DNA of 63,773 bases from Candidatus Zixiibacteriota bacterium (GTDB lineage: Bacteria > Zixibacteria > MSB-5A5 > WJJR01): assembly GCA_040752595.1 (NCBI GenBank), contig JBFMGX010000011.1, forward strand, positions 1 through 63,773, written 5' to 3'. Under the pieces are notes generated by a model that ran no database searches, was not told the origin of the DNA, and saw only the letters and a list, made by a program, of their open reading frames with translations. The first letter of the stretch is position 1. Every line of letters starts with the position of its first letter. The translations under genes and the position numbers were made by a program. Of the stretch, positions 24,782-31,948 are shown one piece after another.

Positions 24782-27358
24782 ATGATAAGGAGCAGGCCCG
24801 TGCTCACGTCGCGGCCGCGACCATCGCGTCAACTCGTTGTCTTGACGACGGTTGCGTTTACTCTGCCGGTGCCCGTCGGGGTAAACGCCTCCACCCCGGT
24901 CGAGGATGCCAGAATCCTCTATGCCGGTCAAGTCTGGCTCTATCTAGCCAACGATGGGGTCATTGGTAGTAGCCCGCATACGCGCAGCGGCGGGGGGATT
25001 GGTTACCCGACCGAGATACGTCCCCGCCAGGAAATGGACGCGCTGCGGATATCTTGGGTCCCGTCATTCGAATTCCACGGAGGAACAAAGACCAACTACC
25101 TGCATCACGCGGGCATAATGATTGGAGGCATCAAGGGCGCAGACACGCTCGTGAGCGGGGCCCTGGGAACCGCACGCAGCAACCAGTTTCTGAGCTTCGA
25201 TTCCATTTGCGTGTCAACCTCGCCCCTTGGTTCCCCCTGTCATGGTCCGATGGCCGCCGGCGACCAACAGTGCTTTGCTTCATATTCGGACACCGCCGCG
25301 ATGATGACGCGGGGCGGGCTCGATGAATTGGAGAACCGCAACCACATACCCCTAGGAATTGAAGTGCACCAAACCAGTTACGCTTGGACGAGCGGCTATG
25401 GAGCCCGATTCATAATTGTCCAGGACTGGATACTCAATACCTCTTCAGACCAAATACGGCAGCCATGTGTTGGCCTGTACGTGCTCCCTTGGGTCGTAAA
25501 CTACGACTTCCCCAACTCATCCCTCGAGACAATCACGGGTTTTCTGCACGTGGTCCCCGGATCGCTGCCGGGAACCACAGACACAGTCAATGTCATGTGG
25601 GGGGCAGACAATGATGGCGACCCGCGGAATGGGTCTTTCTTGCGATATGCTCCGACTGGTGTATTGGGTGTGTGCATTCTCCGTGCCCCAGCGGAATCTT
25701 TGGTGAGTTTCAATTGGTGGACAGAATCATCCGAGCACTCTTGGGGTCCACGGCAGCATAGTAATCGCTTCGGCTTTGCCGGTTCCTTGGGGCGGCCTGT
25801 GGGAGATCGGGGACGCTACCATATGATGAGCAACGGCGAGATCGACTACGATCAAGCATATGTTGCTCTCGACTTCACCGATCAGGGATGGAGCCCTCCT
25901 CCTGATGCAGCCATGGCTCGTGCCATAGCTTTGGGCAATGAGATCAGCCTGTTGACTTCCTTTGGCCCGTTCGAAGATATCCTCCCGGCCGATTCCGTTG
26001 AGTTCGTGTACGCCCTCACAGTTGGAAGTGATTTCCATACACTCCCAGATAACTTCCTGCGAAACGCGTCGCCTGTCGATCCTGAGGCCTACCTGAACAA
26101 TCTTGATCTTTCGGACCTCATCACCATTGCACAGACCGCCGACTGGTTCTATGACACTCCCGGTGTCGACACCGACAACGATGGATATCGGGGGAAGTAT
26201 CATCTCACCAACTGCAATCCCACCGGGACCATCTGTGACACAGTCTGGTACAAAGGGGACGGCGTCCCCGATTGGGCCGGGCCGCAGGCGCCGCCCTCGC
26301 CGCCGTTTGAGTTCAGCACCGCGCCGCACAAGATCACCCTCCGCTGGAATGGGGCGATTCCAGAGACCAGCCGGGATCAACTGTCGCGCAAGCGCGACTG
26401 GGAAGGATACCGGGTCTACTCCTCCCGCTTCGATGTCGACGACAAGTATGAACTGATCGCCAGTTGGGATAAACCGGACGACTTCACCCGATGGGCCTAT
26501 CAGTCCAAGACCAACGACTGGAAACAAGTCTCCTATCCGCTGACCGTCGACCAATGGCGCGCTGTCATGAACGATCCGGCGTTCGATCCCGCGAACTATG
26601 CCCATCCCTCCTTCGAAACCGCCTACCGCGACACGATCATCGACACCGTGGTCGACGTGCACGGGACCATCATCGAGATCGTCCCACGGCTGCGCTACTC
26701 GTATTGGATCCCGGAGAACGCCAACCGGGGGAACCGCTACTGGGGCGCCGACCGTTGGGAGGACAATCTGATCCAGAAGGTCGGCGAGCAGGACACGATC
26801 ATCGATGCCGACACGCTCACCTACGGCGTCTACGAAATGACGCTCGACAATCTGAACGCCGCCATTCCGCTCTACTTCGCCATCACCGCCTATGACTATG
26901 GCGACTATGTCCGCAATGTGACCACGTTGGAAGGGTCCCCCCACACCAACAGCCAATACTGCCACCTGCTGTACTCCTCCGACGTCGTCATTGACTCGGC
27001 CTTGCAGGTGTCGGTCTACCCGAATCCATACAAGATCCAGTTCAAGGATGCCTTCGGTGACTGGACCAGTTACTATCGTGAGGGATATGAGGCCCCCGGC
27101 AAGCCGGTGATGGACGAGCGCGACCGGCGCATCTGGTTCATCAATCTACCGGACACCGCGGAGATCAACATCTATACTCTCGATGGTGATCTGGTGCGCA
27201 AGATTCTGCATCCCGATCCGTTCCTGACGACCTATCCGTCGATCGTCGGCTGGGACCTGATCTCGCGCAACACGCAGGCGGTGGTATCCGGTATCTACAT
27301 CTGGCGCGTCGATTCGCGTTTGGGCCGACAGATCGGCAAGTTGGTGATCATCAAGTAA
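24782..27358 (+). CDS. large secreted protein with T9SS-type C-terminal sorting domain (paralog 1)
   Basis: 858-residue exported protein. It has a signal peptide (LVVLTTVAFTLPVPVGVNAS), a long N-terminal region I cannot assign, an Asp-rich segment (PGVDTDNDGYRGKYH, calcium-binding-like), a fibronectin-III-like part (APHKITLRWNGAIPE) and a type IX-like C-terminus: VSVYPNPYK, AEINIYTLDGDLVRKI, SGIYIWRVDSRLGRQIGKLVIIK quoted in pieces. It has a full-length paralog in opposite orientation at 31946-34576. The chosen ATG follows AAAAAGCCGG; the frame is open to 24257 but only across the divergent gene. Probably surface-attached or released. Confidence 0.8.
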   Translation: MIRSRPVLTSRPRPSRQLVVLTTVAFTLPVPVGVNASTPVEDARILYAGQVWLYLANDGVIGSSPHTRSGGGIGYPTEIRPRQEMDALRISWVPSFEFHGGTKTNYLHHAGIMIGGIKGADTLVSGALGTARSNQFLSFDSICVSTSPLGSPCHGPMAAGDQQCFASYSDTAAMMTRGGLDELENRNHIPLGIEVHQTSYAWTSGYGARFIIVQDWILNTSSDQIRQPCVGLYVLPWVVNYDFPNSSLETITGFLHVVPGSLPGTTDTVNVMWGADNDGDPRNGSFLRYAPTGVLGVCILRAPAESLVSFNWWTESSEHSWGPRQHSNRFGFAGSLGRPVGDRGRYHMMSNGEIDYDQAYVALDFTDQGWSPPPDAAMARAIALGNEISLLTSFGPFEDILPADSVEFVYALTVGSDFHTLPDNFLRNASPVDPEAYLNNLDLSDLITIAQTADWFYDTPGVDTDNDGYRGKYHLTNCNPTGTICDTVWYKGDGVPDWAGPQAPPSPPFEFSTAPHKITLRWNGAIPETSRDQLSRKRDWEGYRVYSSRFDVDDKYELIASWDKPDDFTRWAYQSKTNDWKQVSYPLTVDQWRAVMNDPAFDPANYAHPSFETAYRDTIIDTVVDVHGTIIEIVPRLRYSYWIPENANRGNRYWGADRWEDNLIQKVGEQDTIIDADTLTYGVYEMTLDNLNAAIPLYFAITAYDYGDYVRNVTTLEGSPHTNSQYCHLLYSSDVVIDSALQVSVYPNPYKIQFKDAFGDWTSYYREGYEAPGKPVMDERDRRIWFINLPDTAEINIYTLDGDLVRKILHPDPFLTTYPSIVGWDLISRNTQAVVSGIYIWRVDSRLGRQIGKLVIIK

Positions 27359-27583
27359 GGGCACGGCGTGCCGTGCCCGCATCCGCGATCAAAGATCGCG
27401 GGCACACGCATTCGCACGTAGGGCGGGCTCTGCCCGCCCGCAAGGGGCTGAAGCCCCTTGTCCTCGGTTGTTGCGTCGAATGACGGAAGCCGCGATCAAA
27501 GATCGCGGGCACACATCTCATGTCGCATCCATAGGGGCACGGCGTGTCGGAGATCACGAGCGGAGTCGAGGGGCCGTGCCCGC
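27356..27583. repeat. left arm of a 228-bp inverted repeat
   Basis: A block made of palindrome families E, D, C, B, D and E in that order. Its reverse complement at 31721-31948 aligns without gaps over 228 bases with five mismatches (about 98% identity), two of them in hairpin loops. It begins at the stop codon of paralog 1 and ends 30 bases inside the DUF72 gene, so it supplies that gene's stop codon and last nine residues. Confidence 0.95.
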
Positions 27584-28357
27584 GAGCATGTCCTTGAGCC
27601 GTCGCGCGTCGCGCACGGCCTGGCCGAGGTGGCAATTGTTGAAGAACACGAAGACCTTTCCCACTTGGTGACGGAGCTGGTCTAACCGTCCCACCCACTC
27701 GGACAGCTCCGGATCGGAGTAAGCGTAGTCATAGCGCAGCGGGCCGCCCCCCCACCAATGGGCCGCATTGCGCCCATGCATCCGCACATATCCCACATCG
27801 GTGGTCGCGGCCGACTCGGGCGGGAGCAGATGCGGGAGGCGCGGTTGATCGACGTTGCAATAGCCGATTCCGGCGCGTGCGAGAGCCTCCTTGACGGGCA
27901 GTGCCAGCCAACTGTCGTGGCGGTACTCAACGAAGAGAGGCGTCCCGTCGAACAGGGGCGCATGGCCAATGATGTAGTCGAGGTTGGCATCATTGTATCG
28001 GAACGACCACGGGAATTGCGCCAACAGTCCCGCCAGTTTGCCGGATTCGGCCAACGGGGCGATGGCGTCCAGAAACGGAGGAATCGCCTCTGCAATTCCT
28101 TTCCGCTCGTGCGTGAACGTCTGCGGCGTCTTGACGATGAACTCGAAGCCCGGCGGGGTCTTGCGTTCGATGTTGCGCATCACCGCCGGGTGGGGCGTGC
28201 GGTAGTACGTCGAGTTGATTTCCACAGTGTCGAAGTGCTGAACGTAGTGATCCAGCATCTTCCCCTTGGCAATGTCCTCCGGGTAGAAGGTGCCGACCCA
28301 GTCGGGGAAGGAGTAGCCGCTTGTTCCGACGCGTATCGTCCCGCCCGTGCCGGTCAT
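27554..28357 (-). CDS. DUF72 (YecE-like) protein
   Basis: 267-residue TIM-barrel-like protein of the widespread DUF72 family, biochemical role unknown. It shows IRVGTSGYSFPDWVGTFYP, FDTVEINSTYYRTP, FEFIVKTPQTFTHERKG, LAQFPWSF and VGYVRMHGRNAAHWW, all typical. The ATG at 28357 overlaps the stop of the zinc-ribbon gene (ATGA). The final nine residues (AGTAPRLRS) are encoded by a dispersed repeat block, so the original C-terminus may have been replaced. It is the last gene of a six-gene operon. Confidence 0.9.
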   Translation of the reverse strand: MTGTGGTIRVGTSGYSFPDWVGTFYPEDIAKGKMLDHYVQHFDTVEINSTYYRTPHPAVMRNIERKTPPGFEFIVKTPQTFTHERKGIAEAIPPFLDAIAPLAESGKLAGLLAQFPWSFRYNDANLDYIIGHAPLFDGTPLFVEYRHDSWLALPVKEALARAGIGYCNVDQPRLPHLLPPESAATTDVGYVRMHGRNAAHWWGGGPLRYDYAYSDPELSEWVGRLDQLRHQVGKVFVFFNNCHLGQAVRDARRLKDMLAGTAPRLRS

Positions 28358-28497
28358 TTCTTCGCCTTTGTCTGCCGTTTTCGCGGCACGATCCTCTGGA
28401 AACGCACGCGCTGACAGTCCGGGCAAATCCACTTGCGCTGGCGGTGATAGACCCGCTTCTGCTCGACCATCTGGCTGCGGCACCGTGGGCAGATCAT
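28354..28497 (-). CDS. small zinc-ribbon protein, 47 aa
   Basis: Short gene found by reading the minus strand between the membrane operon and DUF72. MICPRC at the start and WICPDC at residues 23-28 give two CPxC knuckles 18 residues apart, a classic zinc ribbon. The rest is very basic (KRQTKAKK at the end). Its stop overlaps the DUF72 ATG by four bases and it starts 25 bases after the membrane gene, as expected of an operon member. A nucleic-acid-binding role is possible but unproven. Confidence 0.6.
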   Translation of the reverse strand: MICPRCRSQMVEQKRVYHRQRKWICPDCQRVRFQRIVPRKRQTKAKK

Positions 28498-28522
28498 CTT
28501 CGACTCGGCGCCTGGTCCGGAT

Positions 28523-29113
28523 TCACAACCACTTTAACCAGTCCCCCAGCAGGAACTCGACGCGGCCGATCAAGAGTGCCATCCGCGACATGATCGTGTA
28601 CGCGAATGTCGCGCCGAAGAAGATCATCATGAAGTAGCGGCCGATCCGCGTCACATGCCCTGTCAGACCGGCATGCTCCCGCGAGAAAATGAAATACGTG
28701 AGCGTGGCCAGCACGCCAATCATAATCACGAGGCCGTCGAGTGTCGTGCTGCCGGATATGGTCGCGCCCATCTGCGCCAGGACGCGGGCTTGCAGCATGG
28801 CCGGGATTGCGGCGCCGGCGCCGGCGCCGATGACCAGCGCCAGCGGAATGCGCGACCAGGGGCGTGCAGGCGACCAGAAGCGCAGGAACATCGCGCCGCC
28901 CAACAAGATCGGTACCAGCGCCGTCGCATCGCCACGCGCCAGCGGCGCGACCGCCTGTGGGATCAGCACCGACCGGACGGTGATCACCAACGAATACCCC
29001 AGACTCAGCCCCACCAGGAGACGCTCGGCGAACCGGTAGATGGGATTGTCGCCGACCAGAAACGTGTAGATCGCCAGCGTCAGCAGGGCGGTGAGCGTCG
29101 TCTCCCAGCTCAA
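28523..29113 (-). CDS. polytopic membrane protein of unknown family
   Basis: About 196 residues with roughly six hydrophobic helices (starting SWETTLTALLTLAIYTFLVG). I do not recognise it by name. A TTG start overlapping the previous stop by four bases gives translational coupling; an in-frame ATG at 29152 is the alternative. It is the fourth member of a tight operon of envelope proteins (30572-31456, 29924-30553, 29110-29922, this gene). The tight packing suggests the four proteins form one complex. Confidence 0.65.
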   Translation of the reverse strand: MSWETTLTALLTLAIYTFLVGDNPIYRFAERLLVGLSLGYSLVITVRSVLIPQAVAPLARGDATALVPILLGGAMFLRFWSPARPWSRIPLALVIGAGAGAAIPAMLQARVLAQMGATISGSTTLDGLVIMIGVLATLTYFIFSREHAGLTGHVTRIGRYFMMIFFGATFAYTIMSRMALLIGRVEFLLGDWLKWL

Positions 29114-29922
29114 TGCGTCGCCTCCGTGGTTCTCCGGCGTCGTGCGCGCCATGCCTCCAGGTTGCCGACGATGACCAAAAGCACGATCAACCCATGAGCG
29201 ACTGTCTGTGCGGCCATGCCGCGCGATCCCGCCCCCGGTTGCGACAGCAACTGTTCGTACTCGGCTGCCCCCCGGAACCCGGCGACAAGACCTGCCAGTT
29301 GTCCTGCTTCCAAGTAGGGGATGTACGACGTCACCATGACCGCGGACAGCGCCGCCAGAATCCGGGCGTGGTAGCGCACGCCGGCGTACTCGACCCAGTA
29401 TGTCGCCATCGAGCCGTCCGCGACCGACACGATCAGAGCCACATCGCGGTAGTTGTGTATGCGCTGCCCCAGTGGCGTGGCATCGAGCGGTCGTCCGGCA
29501 TAGTCGGCAGAGAACACATCCCGAATCTCTTCGCCCATGCCGAGGATCGCGGCCGTGTACTGCGGGCGATACCCCAGATACAGCCAGTCGCTCCCCTCGT
29601 GCGCATGGCACGCGCCCGCGCCGCGTGCAAGCAGCTCGTATCCGGCGGCCGTTCCCTCGGGGAAGAGCGCCAGCCCGATGATGCGGACGCCGCGTCGGAA
29701 ACAGTGCCGGATGATCGCCTCGCCCAGCGGCCCCACCTCCGGCAGACTGGCGGCCTCGTGATCGAATGAGACCATCACGACGGCGCTGGAGTCCAGCGAT
29801 TCGATCAACTCGAACGCTTGCCTCGTCTCGGGTGAGACTCTCTGCGTCCAATGGAGACGTGCCAGGAGCACGCCGATGACGGCCAGCGCCAGAATCGCGA
29901 AGAGGAGACGCCGTCCGAGCAT
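29110..29922 (-). CDS. double-anchored membrane protein with a globular alpha/beta domain
   Basis: 270 residues: an N-terminal helix (about 5-22), a globular domain (about 30-235) with SSAVVMVSFDHEAASLPEVGPLGEAIIRH, GVRIIGLALFPEGT, DWLYLGYRPQY and VALIVSVADG (read in short pieces), and a C-terminal helix (about 240-258) with a basic tail. The alternating strand/helix pattern suggests a Rossmann-like fold. It has the same architecture as the DUF6754 protein of this operon (helix, alpha/beta domain, helix). No catalytic motif is recognised. One base separates it from the gene before. Confidence 0.65.
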   Translation of the reverse strand: MLGRRLLFAILALAVIGVLLARLHWTQRVSPETRQAFELIESLDSSAVVMVSFDHEAASLPEVGPLGEAIIRHCFRRGVRIIGLALFPEGTAAGYELLARGAGACHAHEGSDWLYLGYRPQYTAAILGMGEEIRDVFSADYAGRPLDATPLGQRIHNYRDVALIVSVADGSMATYWVEYAGVRYHARILAALSAVMVTSYIPYLEAGQLAGLVAGFRGAAEYEQLLSQPGAGSRGMAAQTVAHGLIVLLVIVGNLEAWRARRRRTTEATH

Positions 29923-29923
29923 G

Positions 29924-30553
29924 TCAGCGCCCCCCCAGGTACGTGCGCTCGACGCCGGCGATCACCTTGAGCGCGGTCGTTGCCATTCCCAGTCCGATGC
30001 CGATCAAAATGCCGCGTTTGGCGGCCAGCCCGGGAACGTCCACCAACCATTGTGCCGCCGTGGGAAGATGCGGCGAGATGTATTCGCCCAATGGCACACG
30101 CCCGAGCGTCACGATCAGCGCCGCCAGGATCAGCAGCGTCGATTCCCCCGTCCGGGCACGAAAGCCGCGATATGCCGCCGACGTGATATAGAACGCCAGT
30201 AGTGAGAAGACGGTCGCTTGCATCGGTGCCTGGGCATGATCAAATAACCACAAGAAGAGTGAACCGCGGTCGATCCCGCCTGAGAATCCCGCCACGGCCG
30301 TCAGGACGATCGCCCCCAGTAGCGTGAGGGAATAGAATCGTTCCCGGGGCCGGCGTGACATGGTGATGATGTGGCTGCGCATCACGGCGAGGATGCCCGC
30401 CACGAGCGCGCACGCAAACACCACCTGCATCCACCCGAGGAGCACACGATAGACAGACTGCGCCGCCGGCGCGCCGAGAAAGTACTGCGCGGCCATGAAC
30501 ACTCCCGCCGCCGAGGCCGTCGCGATGGCCGCCTTGTCGCGCAGGGTGCCCAT
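29924..30553 (-). CDS. polytopic membrane protein of unknown family
   Basis: 209 residues, mostly about six hydrophobic helices with short loops; a basic loop (MSRRPRERFY) follows the second pair. No domain is recognised. It starts 18 bases after the DUF6754 gene and ends one base before the next gene. With 28523-29113 it supplies the multi-spanning part of the putative complex, while the other two genes supply double-anchored globular subunits. Confidence 0.65.
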   Translation of the reverse strand: MGTLRDKAAIATASAAGVFMAAQYFLGAPAAQSVYRVLLGWMQVVFACALVAGILAVMRSHIITMSRRPRERFYSLTLLGAIVLTAVAGFSGGIDRGSLFLWLFDHAQAPMQATVFSLLAFYITSAAYRGFRARTGESTLLILAALIVTLGRVPLGEYISPHLPTAAQWLVDVPGLAAKRGILIGIGLGMATTALKVIAGVERTYLGGR

Positions 30554-30571
30554 GAGGTAGTCGGGAAGTGA

Positions 30572-31456
30572 CTATCGAGACAGCAACGCGCTCAAGTCGG
30601 CATGGAACGCCAATAGTCCGACGGCCCCGAACAAGAGGACTGCCAGCACCGCATACTTGAGCCAATCCTGCGCCAGCACGGCGGCCGACACCTTGGGATC
30701 ACCGGAAATCAGGCCGGGGGCCGCAAACAATTCTTCCCCGATCAACGTGTAGTCGCAGGCCACGAGGAAAAAGGCGAGTTGAATCGTCGAATCGGAACCG
30801 GCGATCGTCACCGCCCCGCACTGCTGGGCGCCTTCGGCGAGGATCAGTGCCTCGCCCTCGAACGAACCGATGAGGAAGACCGCGCCCGGTCGCTCGCGCG
30901 CAAAGAGCCCATCGACCGCCGCCGCATATCCGAACTGGCTTTGCGTCACGAAGGTGACCTCGCTGGATTGGATCCACTCCGGACGTCCCGCCAGCGTGGC
31001 CGCCTGATGGATCGTGTCCTCCGCCACCGAGGCGACGATCGGGTCATGCGATGGTACCAGGAGGCGGCTGTTGTATTCGGCGGTGTACGTCGCCACGTGG
31101 GAGAGAATCGCCATCGATGCCATGGTCGTCGGCCGCCCCATGTCGCCCCCCCAGCCGGTGATGTAGACGACCGGTGTCCCCGTCTCGGTGGCGCGCCCGA
31201 CCGCATCGTCGATCGCCTCCATCGGCGCCAGACGGCGAAAGCGGAGTCGGCGTCGTTTACTCCACCACTGCGCCCCGGCAATGGCCAGCACGACGATTCC
31301 AATCGCGATCAACTCCACCGTCCGTTCGCCATGGAACCACGATGTCGGGCTCGATGACGAAGCGTCATCGGCGGAATGCGCAACCACGGATGCCGATGCC
31401 CAAAACAATGCAGAGAACAGAACCGGCAGTTTGCTATGGCGGGGGAAACGGAGCAC
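30572..31456 (-). CDS. DUF6754-like double-anchored membrane protein
   Basis: About 294 residues, first gene of the operon. It has a signal-like or anchor segment near the N-terminus, a membrane helix (VELIAIGIVVLAIAGAQWW), an alpha/beta domain (APMEAIDDAVGRATETGTPVVYITGWGGD; SRLLVPSHDP; GAVFLIGSFEGEA; AGSDSTIQLAFFL, each a short piece) and a final helix near the C-terminus. The LAPMEAIDDA..ETG segment matches my memory of DUF6754; the function is unknown. The GTG at 31456 follows a TTGACC...TAATAC promoter by five bases. The frame is open further upstream only through palindromic DNA. Confidence 0.65.
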   Translation of the reverse strand: MLRFPRHSKLPVLFSALFWASASVVAHSADDASSSSPTSWFHGERTVELIAIGIVVLAIAGAQWWSKRRRLRFRRLAPMEAIDDAVGRATETGTPVVYITGWGGDMGRPTTMASMAILSHVATYTAEYNSRLLVPSHDPIVASVAEDTIHQAATLAGRPEWIQSSEVTFVTQSQFGYAAAVDGLFARERPGAVFLIGSFEGEALILAEGAQQCGAVTIAGSDSTIQLAFFLVACDYTLIGEELFAAPGLISGDPKVSAAVLAQDWLKYAVLAVLLFGAVGLLAFHADLSALLSR

Positions 31457-31720
31457 GTTCGGTATTAACCCGACGCCGCCAGATCGGTCAACAGCAATTG
31501 CGTCCCCACCGATCCCGTTTTGATGTGCTTTGGAGCCCCACCCGAAGGGTGGGATTCCTTTCCCATGGTTCACGCCATGGGCAATGTTCTTTCGCCCCTC
31601 GGGACTGCGATGGTCGCGGACCATCGTCCCACGGCTGACGCCGTGGGCTATGATCTAACGCCCCTCTAGGGCTGCAACTTGGTCACCCACCGAGGACAAG
31701 GGGCTTTCAGCCCCTTGCAG
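31457..31720. repeat. operon promoter followed by palindrome cluster
   Basis: Next to the gene, on the minus strand, lie TTGACC, a spacer of about 18 bases and TAATAC five bases before the GTG. The rest is a series of short palindromes: ccccacccgaagggtggg, cccatggttcacgccatggg, gatggtcgcggaccatc, cccacggctgacgccgtggg, gcccctctagggc and aaggggctttcagcccctt. The ccccacccgaagggtggg unit recurs at 63318 and 63552. No coding sequence seen. Confidence 0.7.
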
Positions 31721-31948
31721 GCGGGCACGGCCCCTCGACTCCGCTCGTGATCTCCGACACGCCGTGCCCCTACGGATGCGACGTGAGATGTGTGCCCGCG
31801 ATCTCTGATCGCGGCTTCCGTCATTCGACGCAACAACCGAGGACAAGGGGCTTCAGCCCCTTGCGGGCGGGCAGAGCCCGCCCTACGTGCGAATGCGTGT
31901 GCCCGCGATCTTGGATCGCGGATGCGGGCACGGCACGCCGTGCCCCTA
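31721..31948. repeat. right arm of the 228-bp inverted repeat
   Basis: Reverse complement of 27356-27583 with five mismatches. It starts at the stop codon of paralog 2, as the left arm does for paralog 1. The last 75 coding bases of the two paralogs agree at only about 80%, so the non-coding arms are much more alike than the genes they follow. Confidence 0.95.

Noticed and set aside
27356-27583. CRISPR-like array of short palindromes
   Set aside because: Units differ in sequence and spacing, spacers are not unique and equal in length, and no cas gene is present; this is a mosaic of palindromic repeats.
31457-31640. Upstream extension of the DUF6754 gene to 31624
   Set aside because: The added residues are encoded by palindromic repeats and the GTG at 31456 follows a promoter-like sequence.
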